Part shown: positions 38,690 through 50,700 of the stretch, piece by piece
Layout: each line of letters opens with the position of its first letter
Numbering within the stretch: position 1 is the first letter of the stretch
The notes under the pieces: generated by a model
What the model was told of the DNA's origin: nothing
The model's database searches: none
What the model saw: only the letters and a program-made list of their open reading frames with translations
Position numbers and translations under genes: made by a program
Source of the DNA: Acanthaster planci
Taxonomy: Eukaryota > Echinodermata > Asteroidea > Valvatida > Acanthasteridae
DNA: 64,000 nt
Assembly (NCBI RefSeq): GCF_001949145.1
Contig: NW_019091437.1
Coordinates: forward strand, 296,754 to 360,753
Reading direction: 5' to 3'

Positions 38690-39390
38690 ATACTTCAATC
38701 GCCTTAGACAAAGATTGTTGACCAGAAATCCCAATGATCTCTGTTAGAACTCAAATGATCTACCTTTAAAAACTGTCGAAAACTGCTTTGAAATAATTAA
38801 GCATAAAATGTCCATCTGTGATGATTCTGATAGATGTACATTGTGTGTAGTATGCATGTATATTAAATGACATGTTGTGTTCAGGCTGTGAAATTCTAAC
38901 ATGACCTCTCACAGATCAATGTGTGATAAGAACTACTGTCAAAGTCTAAGTGAATGGTGCATTTTAATTCAGAGGGTTTTAATAATGCTTTCATTGACTC
39001 CCCGTTGAGCTCAGAAGAGGAACAGAATGACCATATTATGCACAACCCTTTCAGATCGCTGCACAATGTGTTCCAGTGGGTTTTCTTGGAATAGATTTTA
39101 TTTCTGTATCTGACTAGCATTTCCCTTTAAAGACCATGGGGACAAAGCTTATGCGATAGCTGCTTGGTCACATACAGCCCATGTAATGTGATGATTGACA
39201 ACATGTATGAGGGACAACCTTGAACAAGAGTTGTGTACAAATGACTAGGTTTCCCAGGATCCCCAGGAACTTCCCTGACAGAGCTCAAGGGACTTGTTTC
39301 TCCTCCAGGCTAGCAGCAACAGCCTGGCTGGCATTTGATGCTTTTTGATGTGTGATGTTTTCAGATTTGATCATCTATTGATTTGTCTGC
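38690..39390. other. No supported gene
   Basis: AT-rich DNA without recognisable exons, repeats or RNA genes. Confidence 0.5.
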
Positions 39391-39394
39391 CCAC

Positions 39395-39783
39395 AGACCA
39401 ATCCAATTAGATGCCATAGCGTCGGTGGTACCGCACTCATACGCACATTCTTCAGCTTGACGCGTGTGTTCATTTGGCAAAGAGGCGTGTAACGCGCGCA
39501 CACCACCTGTTCCCGAGCGTTGCGCCACCCCAGTAATGACTTTGAATTCTGGTCGTCGAATTACACTGTACACTGATCTATAGACTAATCCGATTTAGAC
39601 ACCACAACTGCAGTGGCACTGGACTACGCGCACATTCCTCAGCTTGACTCGCGCGTGCATTTGGCAAATCACGACACCCTATCGGTCAAAGAGGCATGTA
39701 ACGCGCGCACTACCAGTCCATGAGCATTGTGCCTCCGCAGTAATGGCTTCTAATTCTGTCAAATTCGTCAAATTACACTATTG
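39395..39783. repeat. CpG-rich diverged tandem duplication, two units of about 180-205 bp
   Basis: Unit 1 (39395-39573) and unit 2 (about 39580-39783) share GACCAATCC/GACTAATCC, CGCACATTC, CAGCTTGAC, CATTTGGCAAA, AAGAGGC, GTAACGCGCGCAC, GAGC then GCCNCC, CAGTAATG and AATTACACT in the same order. Unit 2 has an insertion of about 20 bp. CpG is frequent in both, unlike the flanks. The pattern suits two copies of a dispersed element or an old local duplication. Confidence 0.8.
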
Positions 39784-39789
39784 TATTTT

Positions 39790-41745
39790 AATCAGTTTTC
39801 TGTACCATTGGGAGTGGGAGGGACTCGACAGAAGGAAGTTTGGAATTCGCAGCTCAAAGGTGTATTGCAAGAACGGACAGTTTGATTGTCGGTTTGATCA
39901 AAGTAGACCCTTTGTACTGTTGGCTGTACTGTACCCAAATGACACTTGAATTGCAGACGATACCGTAATACACCGTAATAAATTGTGCTATTTGGGATTC
40001 CTGCAAAGTTCACAGTATTGAATGCATTGGATAGATGCACATAAAACTCATCAACTTGTGACAAGCACCTGGTCAATGAAAACACACTTTTTCTTGACGG
40101 TATAAATGCAGTCAGTTTGGGCGATGGGAAACCAGTGATCAGAAGTTACTTGATGTACGGTTTCAGTTGTTACATCTAGAATCCTACCAGTAATGCTAAT
40201 AATGGGCCCAGAATCACCGTTATCAGCATGGTTCAAAGAGCAACAATCGCCATCATTGGTAACAGTCTAGAGTTACCAAAGCCATGCCAATATGTGATGT
40301 CAGACCTCCAAATTTATATGGAATTGGTTGGCCTAAGCCTAAGAAATTGCTGCTTTCCTCATTAAAAGTTCAATTTTGAGATCCCCTTTTTTTTTTTACC
40401 TGCACACTGTAAGATAGAAGTTACAGAGACAAAATGAGATTTAATGGCTGGACTTCTACTGCACTGTCTCCGCTTGGCATTGCAATGTCCCAGTAACGCA
40501 TGCACATGGACCCGCACAGGTGCGTGCTAATGTAACTACTGTACCCTGTCTTGCGGTTAACCGCTACATGCTTTCATGTTTCACTGGCAGGCTATTGAAT
40601 GCAGCTCAGCCCAACCGCTGCGGGAGGGGAAGGGATGGTGACTGGTTGTACACAGATTCATCAAAGACTGATAGAGGGTCACTGACCCAGCATGTGCACC
40701 TCTGATTTCTCCCTCCCCCCCCCCGCGCCTTTTTTGCCATTTTATGTATTTGTTTGTGGGGGGTGTCTGTTTTTAAGTTTTATTCAACTGTACGTGCTAG
40801 TTCGGGTTTTTTTAAAGTTCGTTCATCCACTGTGAAACTTTTGTGTACAAGCCTGTCAGATTGTCATCAAATTCTCATACATAGCTTACAGTCTTTTCTT
40901 TTTTCATTGGCCCATGAGAAAACTTGCACAATACACTGTTCCAGCTACTAGCGATTGTTAGGACTGTATGCTCTCCCTACATGCACCGTAATTGTTGTCT
41001 TGTTTTTGTTGAAGCGAAGGGCATACTTGAAGTTTTTCCAAAATAATTTTCTGGCCTGCCCAAGTTGCTAGAGATACATGTACTTTATTCTTCTAATCAG
41101 ACACGTTAATGATTCTAACCTTCCCCTACCTTGCATGGTCTCGTCTGGAGTTTCTCCACCCTTCTTGATGTCACACTGGACAAAGCTTACTTACCGCCCA
41201 CTTACCTTGGGTTTAGGAATTTGTTTGAAATGTGGTTGTCATTTTTCAAGCAGCCCTAGTTAAGGGTTCCTCAGACACAAGAAATCTATTGCTGTCACCC
41301 CTCCGGAATCCCCCTTCAGTTAAATAGGGATGAATTAAGTAAAAAAAAAATATTGAAGCACCCCCTCCAAAATGGGATATTGTTAGCTAACAAAATCATG
41401 TATACCATTGCAATTTTAGAAGCTGCAATGGTGTTACCTTACTTCATTTTAGAGATCCGATCTTTGTTCTATGTTACTGTTGTATCATTGTGACCTCTGC
41501 AACATCATAAACTTTGTGTCTTTTGTTAACAAGCAATAACAGCCATTTTGTGAAGATGGTCATAGTTAGCAGAAGGTTCACCCATGGTTAGCAGCAAGTG
41601 TTCACTGCAAAATGCATATTTGTTTCATCATGTGTACGTGGGAGTCATTTTCATCTAGTTTCATTATTTAGTTTTTAATATTTAGTGAAGCTTCGTAAGT
41701 TATTTTAGTAGGCCTAGGCAACAGAAAGGTCCATATCCTGGACTA
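39790..41745. other. No supported gene
   Basis: Two adjacent GTAAG-type donor words occur on the minus strand near 41190-41210, but the sequence before them has stops in every useful frame. Poly-C and poly-T runs lie near 40720. Nothing else was recognised. Confidence 0.5.
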
Positions 41746-41747
41746 TA

Positions 41748-41778
41748 CATCATCATCATCATCATCATCATCATCATG
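41748..41778. repeat. (CAT)n microsatellite
   Basis: About ten CAT units run into a degenerate GACGAC/CACGACGATGAC tail. Confidence 0.95.
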
Positions 41779-42221
41779 ACGACCACGACGATGACTGGTT
41801 CATTAAAAAACTGGCAATAGCAGCCCGAGGGCTGAATGTAACACAGCCTTACAATGATTACAAAAAGGCAACAGTGAGATAAACAAAGCTAGACAATGTG
41901 TAAGCAAACGCATCAAAAATACACATAAAATACAGATAAAAGACATAAATTGCAACTGTGTTGTGACTTGGTAACAGCCCATATTTGGAAATCTAAAGAT
42001 AAAAACTAGGTATTATAAAACCACAAAAAGGAATCTTTACTATGTAACATATAGACATTACATTGGAGATAGCAAACATACAAAGAGTCTACATTAAAGC
42101 ATAGAACAAGGACCTTTGGTTGCACTATGCAGAGATAGGTTGTTGCCTTATCAAGTAATTCATAAAATTGCAGGTAGGAATTCTTAAAACAAAATGAGCT
42201 TATGTTCACTTTATGACTCAT

Positions 42222-42247
42222 TAATTGTATTGTATTGTATTGTATTA
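42222..42247. repeat. (ATTGT)n microsatellite
   Basis: Roughly five 5-bp units of TTGTA/ATTGT in tandem. Confidence 0.9.
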
Positions 42248-42909
42248 TCCATAGAAATAAGGCTGACTGGATAGACAAATTGCGTACTTGACATACAACC
42301 CGGTGTTTTGTTGTACTTTGCACTCTCATGACTGTGTGCAGGAATGTATAGCACAGGGTACGTGACCGTAAGCATCATTATGTGGGACATAAACCATGTC
42401 AGCGCCTGTTGACTACGTTGACTAATTCTTGTCACAATGTGAACGAACCGTTAAGTCTTTCATGTGGGGTTTAGGCACACAGCAGTAATATTTTCAATTG
42501 TCAGGCCCGCCAACTTGTTTTAAATTAGTATTTTATGTCACCGCTGCCAGCAAGCAGTTCATAGCACTTTTTGTATTATGCCGTTGTCAGATCTGTTAAC
42601 TTGAAGTCCATACGGCTTGAACAGATGATGTCACAACCAAAGTTAGAACACCCTCCATACACCACCCTCATCCAGTCATCTGGCAGCATCCTCCGCTGAG
42701 ATATTAATTGGACACAACTCTTTATTTCTACATTTTCTCTGTGCTTTTTGACATAGTCGGCTGAATCTCTTGGCACACCAGTCCCCCGTGGATGTTGATT
42801 TTCCTTTGCTCAAAATATGTGTTAGGTTGCCTAATAGCTGATGAACGGGTATTTTTGGAAAGCAAAACAAGTTGTATAAACAATGAGCCAGTTGGGTATT
42901 GCAATAGCA

Positions 42910-43131
42910 CATTTTCAGAGCGAGGCTATTTGGGAACAGCTATGCGCACGCGCAATAGTCCATCTCATAGGGCAGCCTTACACTGCCTCATGGATGCGCT
43001 TTGTTCCCCAAAGACCTTGGCATTTTCAGAGCGAGGCTATTTGGGAACAGCTATGCGCACGCGCAATAGTCCATCTCATAGGGCAGCCTTACACTGCCTC
43101 ATGGATGCGCTTTGTTCCCCAAAGACCTTGG
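42910..43131. repeat. Exact 111-bp tandem duplication
   Basis: Bases 42910-43020 and 43021-43131 read identically as far as I can compare them, starting at CATTTTCAGAGCGAGG and ending at CCAAAGACCTTGG. A third start (CATTTTGA) follows at once, showing the junction. The length is 37 codons, so two frames stay open through both units. The unit is CpG-rich (GCGCACGCGC). Identity implies a very recent duplication or an assembly error. Confidence 0.95.
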
Positions 43132-43134
43132 CAT

Positions 43135-43928
43135 TTTGAAACACTGAACTGGCTCTTTGTGAGGAGTTGGTGCCTAAGTGCGTCACTTAGAAAACAATCT
43201 CAGTCACAATTTGTACAAAAGACAAAATTACCATGGTCGGTATACTTGCATGTGGTTTGCCATAAGCCACCAAGATGCAATCAGGTTTACCTGGAGTAAG
43301 ATAATTCTGCAGTTTCTGCAGTACACACTGTTGTATCTGTCTATGTGAGAATTTTTCTAATCTATTATAATCATGCTTGATTTATTTTCTGCTTTTTCAT
43401 AGCTAATGAGCTATCTTTTCATTTTTCAACCCCCCTTAGAGTCACTTATGTGCTTTTTTAGACACCCAAACACTGGTGTCACAAATTACAGAAATTAGAA
43501 TCCAGTGAGAGGGGAACAAAATATCTGATGTGGCCTTGATGTGTCTGACTGGAACTCATTAAATGATAATGTTAATTGGAGGTCTGCAGTGGAAATGGGC
43601 AATCAACCAATAACAATCTATGTTGAAGCAATTAAATGCAATCTGCCCCAGGGAACAGACGGTTGTTCCTAAGCATTAACTCCATCAAGGTTCCTCTGGA
43701 TTTGAGCTGCAGTCAGTGGTATAGATTTTTAAAGGCACTTCTAGTCAGCCTTGCAATTTTGCCAATTTTTTTCTTTAAAAGCCACAAAATACTGAGGTTA
43801 CAAAAGGAGCTGCCTTAAAACTGCACTGAGCTATGGAGGATGATTTAATAAGTCATCATTTGATGGACTTTCCATCGTTTAGGCTTGTCTGAGAAACAAC
43901 CTGCTGCTTACGTGTTTGCAAAAATATT
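43135..43928. other. No supported gene
   Basis: No exon or element was recognised here. Confidence 0.5.
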
Positions 43929-43931
43929 CCA

Positions 43932-44098
43932 AATACGGGCGATTCACAATAGTGCGCCACCAAGAGTTTGCAAGGCATTGGCCTATCAGAATTTGTCAAC
44001 CCTTTCCAAACGTGCAATGGGTCGACAAATTCCGCATATTGTGATTGGCCAACGCGTCGCAAACTCTTGGTGGCGCACTATTGTGAGATGGCCGTATT
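43932..44098. mobile_element. Palindromic foldback MITE (family 2), copy 1
   Basis: The 167-bp element is an almost complete palindrome. The left arm runs AATACGGGCGATTCACAATAG, GTGCGCCACCAAGAGTTTGC and then GGCATTGGCC. The right arm is its reverse complement with few mismatches, ending GTGAGATGGCCGTATT. The centre holds TTGTCAACCC and GGGTCGACAA, which also pair. No ORF of note. The same centre and end design occurs at 51300-51470. Confidence 0.92.
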
Positions 44099-44222
44099 GA
44101 CAAAATTAATTATGAAAGTTATATTGTATGCAGAATATGTGGCATGTCATTTTTTTTGTGCAGGCAGGTTGGCTTTGAGATACAAGAGCTAGAGAATAAT
44201 GTGAACAACCAATATTGTAGAA

Positions 44223-44578
44223 CAGTGGTGTAAATTTGTGCCTGGAAATGGGGGGGATGGAAGATTGTAGGGGGGTGACTTGCCTGACAATGCAAACTTA
44301 AAAGTGGGAGGGCACTGACACCATGTGACAGTAGCGGGTGATGTCCATTGTGCATTTGTACATCGGTCATTATGTATATTTATGGCTTTTTTAGTTCTCC
44401 CTTTTTGAGTACTTTTAAACACACTTTAGTAGTTTGGAAGTATGAAAAATTCTTCACCGTCAACCTAACTTTTCGCGCCACGAAAAGGAGGGGGGGGGTG
44501 ATTCAATAGTCCATACCCCCGCTCAAAAAGTGGGTTGGGGATATACTCCCCCATCCCCCAGGATTTACACCCATGGTG
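44223..44578. mobile_element. Inverted-repeat element with G-rich arms (MITE family 3)
   Basis: The left end CAGTGGTGTAAAT, then CCTGG and ATGGGGGGGATGG, pairs with the right end, whose reverse complement reads CACCATGGGTGTAAATCCTG then GGGGATGGGGG. Total about 356 bp. The end motif CAGTGGTGTAAAT resembles hAT-type termini, but the family call is inference. No clear target duplication and no transposase frame. Confidence 0.6.
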
Positions 44579-44584
44579 TCGGAA

Positions 44585-45190
44585 CATTCTTCAGGGCATT
44601 CCATTATAATTCTGTTACTTCTCATATTTGTTGGCATTGGAGGAGGGCAGTTGGTAAGAAAAAAAATATATATGTGAACATCTTGGATTAAAAAAATGAG
44701 TGATGCTGTGCACTGTAAGTATTCCATTTCTGATTGTTGCGCTGAATTAATTTTATATTTGCATTGTTTTAGTTGTAGATTAGTTTTCATGGTGGAACTC
44801 ATTGGTCTATGAGTGCACTTCAGTTTATTGGTTAGGGCGTACATGCCTTGTTGCAAGTGTGTTTGAATGATATGCAAAGATGTGTTTACACAATCATTTG
44901 TAACAATTGTCTTGAAATACCAAAGACTGAACTCTTTCTCCAAGGCTGATTGTACCCATAAGGCGTCCCCCCACTATAAGGACTTTCTATGGTGCAGCCA
45001 AATATAATTGCTGGCATGCTGTACTATTAATTGTCTGTCGTAAAGTGCCAGTTCACAAAGTCATCTTTTGGCCAGTCCCATCCAGTCAATAAAATCCTTC
45101 ACCAACACTACTGCAGTATTTTTTAATGCCATCTCTCTCTCTTCTTCCCCTTTCTCTCTTGTCCTTTCTCTGTTTGTCCATCAAACCCAT
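44585..45190. other. Probable intron or intergenic DNA ending in a long pyrimidine tract
   Basis: No gene was seen. From about 45131 to 45180 the plus strand is almost all C and T, directly upstream of the AG at 45191-45192. Confidence 0.5.
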
Positions 45191-45192
45191 AG

Positions 45193-45341
45193 GTTATCTT
45201 GTTCTAGCTCCTCTGGATCAAGTGTTGGACCTCTTGCCCACTCTTGTCTCAAGGTTGTCTGCGGTTTGGGCTCATGCTAATCCTCCTCATGCTTTTGTCA
45301 CTGGGAACCACCTGGCCAAGTGGGAAATGTCTGATTATTGA
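45193..45341 (+). CDS. Candidate terminal coding exon, gene unknown
   Basis: A 50-base pyrimidine tract ends in CCATAG (AG at 45191-45192), an excellent acceptor. The frame then runs 48 codons to TGA at 45339-45341, with one base of the first codon expected from an upstream exon. The peptide is well mixed, with a leucine-rich amphipathic start (VLAPLDQVLDLLPTLVSRLS) and an end reading GNHLAKWEMSDY. A poly(A) signal AATAAA lies at 45380-45385, about 40 bases after the stop. Acceptor, frame and poly(A) word together are more than I find elsewhere outside the CIMIP1 locus. I cannot name the protein, and no upstream exon was found. Confidence 0.4.
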
Positions 45342-46010
45342 TCTTAAATAGAGTTTGGAGTTATTAAGTTATTGGTATGAATAAAAGGAAGCTGTTAGAC
45401 TTTGGAGGCAAGATTGCCGAGTTGAGGCAAACCCTTCGGTGAGATGTTCAGGTCTTTGCACAGCCCTATGCATAATTGATTACACTAATGCTATGCTTTA
45501 ATATTTAATGATCCAATTAAGTTTAAATGCTGGAGTACAGCCTGATCAAGTTGACCAATCCATGGACTTATTCCTAAAATGGCCTTAATCCAATATTAGG
45601 GAAACCAAAAATTAAATTCTCTTTCACACTGACAACTAAATTGTTCTGGCAGCTAAATGCTAATTAAAATCTACACATGTTTTATAACAAGTCTCATCAA
45701 GCATATGATGAAACCTCCAAACGGCCCAGCAGCAAAAGCCATAATGCTGAATCTGACTCGCCCAAGTACCCAGTTAAGACTCACATTCAGTAGCCATGGC
45801 TTTCATTTGGTTATGTTAATGGGACTATTTTTTGATTAAGAACTCGACTGGCTTACAGAGTGGACATCAGTTTATTTCATTTAACGTAGGTAAATTCCCC
45901 TTGTCCTAATGTGCTCCTCCATCTCCCCCTTCCACAGTGACACCACTGTAAGCATGATTCGTCATCACCGTCTCCATGCTGGCTCCTGTCTTGTCTGGCT
46001 TCTCTTCCAG

Positions 46011-46063
46011 GGGTTAGATTATCTGGGCCACCTCCACACTGATGAGCTGAGCCTCATTAATCT
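46011..46063 (+). CDS. Candidate short internal exon, gene unknown
   Basis: The acceptor TTCTCTTCCAG (AG 46009-46010) and the donor CT|GTAAGC (GT 46064-46065) enclose 53 bp that are open in one frame (GLDYLGHLHTDELSLIN). A second acceptor-donor pair encloses only 10 bp just upstream (CTTCCACAG before 45938, then GTAAGC), which together would make 63 bp. The peptide has a GLD-x-x-GH string like the metal-site region of GPI ethanolamine phosphate transferases, but the following residues do not fit that family. Evidence is splice-site strength only. Confidence 0.2.
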
Positions 46064-46643
46064 GTAAGCTGGCGGTCCCTGACCCTCCCTGGCTTATATG
46101 ATGCACTTTTTGTCGGAGCTTTAAATTCCCCACCTCCCCTTTTTTAACAGGTCAGACTCACAACCTCGGGAGCAGTAGTAATATTCTTATCATTTTCTGG
46201 GGGGAGGGGTTAGGAGAAAGATAATTATGTATCACTGATACCCAGTAGTGCGATGACACTGATGAAATCTGGGCTGGGTGGTATCATGGTTGTGTTTTTT
46301 TTTTTTTTATTCGCGATGATGAAATGATGTTTTGATTTATTAAATATTTATATGTTTATATTTTGTGGTGTTAATGCAATGGGATGATGGAGCTGTCCTG
46401 GGCTTACTTGTAGGCCGGTGCTGTCAAATTCAGAAGACTGAGTAGTTGCGACATGTCCCTACATGTCCCTTGAGATGGAGTCTATGCAAGGACTGATACA
46501 AACATTATTATGTTGCATGGTTTGAGCAGTTTGTGAAGTCAAACAGGACGGCTAGATGTGGATTAGTGATACATCCCTCTGTGTTGTATGTGCTTTTGGG
46601 CAAATCACTGACCCTGATTGATCCCGGTTCACTGGGTGCACAC

Positions 46644-46962
46644 CCCTACCTGTTTTACATACAAAGTGTGGACATTCCTTTGTTCTCCTGTGGTTTAGGA
46701 AACTTGAGAAAAATGCTCCTTTTTCTCCAACTAGGATAACTCCTTTGAGCTTGATTTTTGATGATGATTTCCTGGACTGTTCCTCTTCATTTTGCCACGG
46801 ATAACCGTGACCCCAAAATGCCTCTGAAACTGTTTTTCAGAGAGGGGAAAACATTGTGTGGATGTGTCCGAGTCCACACTATGCCATCATACCCTACATT
46901 ACATGGACTTCTTTTGTGCAGAGGTCCACATTTGTATGCCACACCTGCACACTTCTGCATCC
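46644..46962 (-). repeat. Dispersed repeat C, copy 2
   Basis: Reverse complement partner of 28140-28452. On the plus strand it begins at CCTACCTGTTTTACATAC and ends near GTATGCCACACCTGCACAC. Indels are few, so this family is younger or better conserved than repeats A and B. It lacks the inner hairpin of copy 1 because one arm has diverged. Confidence 0.85.
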
Positions 46963-46964
46963 AC

Positions 46965-47710
46965 TGAGCTCATCACAATGTAATTTTTAATTGGACTGAG
47001 TGTGAATCTTCACAGGAATTGCAGCTGGAAGTACTGGCTTTACATAAAACTGTGTAATTCTGAAATGTGGCTATTTTGAAATTACAAGGAGTAGTTATAC
47101 GTGTACCTTTAATTCCAAATTTTTAAATAACATCCCAGAATCGATACTTGATAGGGCTGATCACATTCCATTTTCAAAATAAACATGTTCGCCTGCTGCC
47201 ATTTTCCAAGCCAGGCTCAAGCACTATCCAGAATTCTTCAGGAAGCAAAATTCAGTAAGAAAGTAGCATTCAGGCGATTATTTTCGGATTTTGTTTCCTT
47301 GATGTTAATGTTTTCATTTTTTTTCCCAAGGTGTATGTAAGAAAAAAGGCACCCTCATTGAATAATATGCTCTCACTTGGGTGGGCATTTGTTTACATTC
47401 TGGGCAATGAACTTTCATGAATATTCTCTCCAAGCTGTGTTACAGATGTTGGTCGCCGTATGTATGAAGGATTTGTCCATTCATCAACATAGCTGACAAT
47501 TAAAAATAAGTTGTGTTTCGTGCCTGTGAGGTCTTCATCTCAAATTTACTTTATGAAATTGTTGCCCCCTCCCCCAAAAGTACAAGGAGTAAGTTGCTTT
47601 ATTTAGATTGTCCTTTTTCCATTAAAAATTTCAGTTAGGTTTTTTTAAAAGTCTCCATCCCTTTGCTGCCTGACTGTCCTGCCCTTTCTGATCCCTTTCC
47701 TTAAAAAATT
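46965..47710. other. No supported gene
   Basis: AT-rich sequence. The last 70 bases are pyrimidine-rich and lead to the acceptor at 47713-47714. Confidence 0.5.
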
Positions 47711-47714
47711 GCAG

Positions 47715-47764
47715 CTAGTATGTCACCTCGTGGTGGTGCTTTATCCCCCAAGAAACCCTTTTAA
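47715..47764 (+). CDS. Candidate very short terminal exon, gene unknown
   Basis: After a C/T-rich stretch and AATTGCAG, one frame reads SMSPRGGALSPKKPF and then TAA at 47762-47764. The serine-proline and lysine content would suit a disordered protein tail. With 15 codons and no poly(A) word I trust, this rests on one acceptor and is speculative. Confidence 0.15.
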
Positions 47765-47769
47765 TCTTT

Positions 47770-50700
47770 AAGCCACTCCCCCATATCATAAGACATAGGT
47801 GCCATAAGTTTCATCATTAAGGACTGTTCTTGGGCCAAAAAATCTTTCTGCGGGCTTTCTTTTTTTTAGGGGGGGGGTTTCTGTCTGCTGAGTCTAGACA
47901 AAAACACTCATCATAAATGCGCCAGTTTGACATGATCGATTGCCTGTAGGTCTGTGTTTATTTAGTCTGGGCCATAGACAGAGCCTGTCTGTAAAAAAAG
48001 GGGCAGGGAGAAAAATCAGAGAATAAAGGTTGTAGCTGATGTTGTTCTAAATTAGCATTGATTTAGCGAGAGGCAGGAGAAAGCCTTAACAGTGCTTGAA
48101 GTGGGAGGCACCATCATGGGGTGAATGTAAGTGAAAGCATTGATTGTGTAGTCACTCAGATTGGGAGAAAAAAAATTTAAATGAGTGAACTACTTTGACC
48201 TACTTTGAGTCCAAAATGAGACCCATGTTGTCACATAGCTTGGAATTCTCTCTTTTTTTAATAAATGTGAGGCATATTCCTGAGGTAACTCCTCTGACTA
48301 CTTTGTTTCCTATTGAAAGTAATTCATCTTTTGCTATTTTCATCAATAGCTGCACAGTTGATTGTGAAATCCTCTGATTTCCCCATGAAATGAAGAGGAA
48401 TATGTAACAAAGGAGATAGAGCCATTGACCTAATGCTGGTAGCGAGTTGGCCATGCCCCTTAGGAACACCCTGTAGAATTTTATATTAAGGAGTTTTGTT
48501 TATCTCAGACTTTGCACGTCTGGAATCCACTTTGTATATCATGTAATTGGACAATATTTCACAAGCTGTGTTGACATGATGCTGTTGCATGAAATAGCTC
48601 TGCTTCATCTTCTCTCTTGAGACTCCCGCCTGACCATGTCCCAGGTAGATGGAGTACCTCATCTTGAAGTGCATTGGCCTTAAGTAACAGATTGTAACCA
48701 GCCCTTGTCCCACCGTCCTCCTAGAGAAATTTTGGCTAGAAATGTTGTAAGCAAAGCCAAACCATCAGCAGATTATAGCATCTCTTCTTGATGTTCAAGC
48801 TAGTGTATGTGAATTTCAGGTCCATAAAAATTGGCCCAAGACTTGCATGGTCTGTGAAACTCAACTGGATTGGAAAATATCTTTCAGAGTACAAGATTCA
48901 AACAAGTCAAGCAAAATGTGATCAAGCAAAGAGCTCCTTTTCTTTTATACCATCTCACAGTCGGGAGGGGGGATTCTTCCCCAAGAACTCGGCTGTCACA
49001 TGCCCAATTGTTTTGAAACTTGCCTGTAAAAGTTATCATTAAAGATGTGAAGTTTCAATTCAGTAAGACAAAGAATTTTGATGTTATGGTCATTTAAAGT
49101 TCATGGCCTTACTCGTGTTTGTCTTAAGATCGTAAATGGAACAAGTATGAATTTGTAGCTGACCTCTTGGAAAAATGCCTGTGGCGTAAGAATGGCATGT
49201 CCAATTTTCACAAAATTGGTGCCAAAATGACCACCGCATGTTACTAAAACTCCTTAGGGCTCATCATGTGGGGAAAGAATGCACCATAATGATATTGCAG
49301 TAACTGTTGAAGGGGCGGATTGGTTGAAATATAATGAACCCACTGCAGATGCAATTCAGGTAAAATCTAAAGAGAAACATAGGTGCCTTTAATTTTTCCA
49401 TTTTTATTAGGTGCAAAGTTCTATCTTTAATGACAATTTAAAACCAGTTGGAAGGAGACAGTACAGGCAAAAAAGACAAGGCATGCTCTGGTAAAAAAAT
49501 GGAAGGGGAGGGGTGCTAGCTGCACCCCTCAGGATTTGCATGTGGGATTTACTCAGGGTAACTACGCCAATAACAGTTGTGAAGTGGGGGCACTTTCAAT
49601 TCCATCTGAATGAAATGGCCGAGTTATGGGGAGGGGAGTTTATGACAGTCTCCCCCCTCCCCCATACAGGCATGTGGTTGTGGAGGTTCAAAAACTGGTT
49701 GAGACATTTGTCCATCTCCTTGGCAATGTGGCTCTTTTTTCCCTGTGTCACTTTACCTGTGCATTCATTTACGTTGATCTTTATTGTCTGTTGCTTGCTG
49801 TGAGCCAAAAATTTAAAGAGTGACATAAATACAAAATGTCAGTCAAATTTGCCGCTGGATCATGGGCATTTGAAGATGGAACTCTGCAGATTCGTAACCA
49901 ATGCCAATCCATTGTAATGAAACCATCATGTTTGCGTCATTTGTTTGCTTTTCTGTAATGCAGATATGATTTGGTCTACTCATTTGATCAGTTCAGCTGG
50001 TTGGAGATATATGCACTTCTTCATCATCCTGCATTGATGCCAGCCCTGCGTTTTCTGGAAAATGGGACACAGACTGTCCCAGGAAAAGCCACATTTGTCG
50101 GTATCTATAAACCAGAAGCAAGTAGTGAAATCTTATTGTGAAAATGCCCACTTTGCTGCATGTATTGAACCTGGACACAGTGCCCATGGTTTCTGTGCAG
50201 CACAAACCAATTCCAGGGTCGAGTTTCCTTGTACATGTATTTCATAGTAATCACTTTGGGTGTATCCCAGACTGGGAAATCTGATTTATTGCTGGTTGGC
50301 ATGGCATCAGGAAGGGGAAGACTTTTTTTCTTGACCAAATATGTGTTGATGCACTTTGCATGTATTTTTATTTTGAGGGGGAAACATGATTGGTTTGTTC
50401 ACTTTCATGCTCTCTTTGTTAATTGCTTTGGATAGTACATACATGGTGCTGCACAATTAAAAAAAAAAAATTCCTGAATGCTTGACTGAATTGTTCACGT
50501 TTTTTGTCAGAAAATCAAACCTGATTAAAGAGTTGATTTACTGCCCACATGTATGTGAGGATTTCTTTTTGGGGGGGTACTATGAAAATTGTTTTGGAGT
50601 CTGAAATTTCATTAAAAATTTCAGGTTGTGCATGCTTTAAAAATGTTTGTTGCTTGAAACTGGCTGTTTTCATCTCTTATTGCATTGTCTGCAAAATATG

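Noticed and set aside
48195-48713. Adjacent minus-strand frames suggesting a retroelement fragment
   Set aside because: I looked for reverse transcriptase or endonuclease motifs and saw none. The opposite strand is also open over the first interval.
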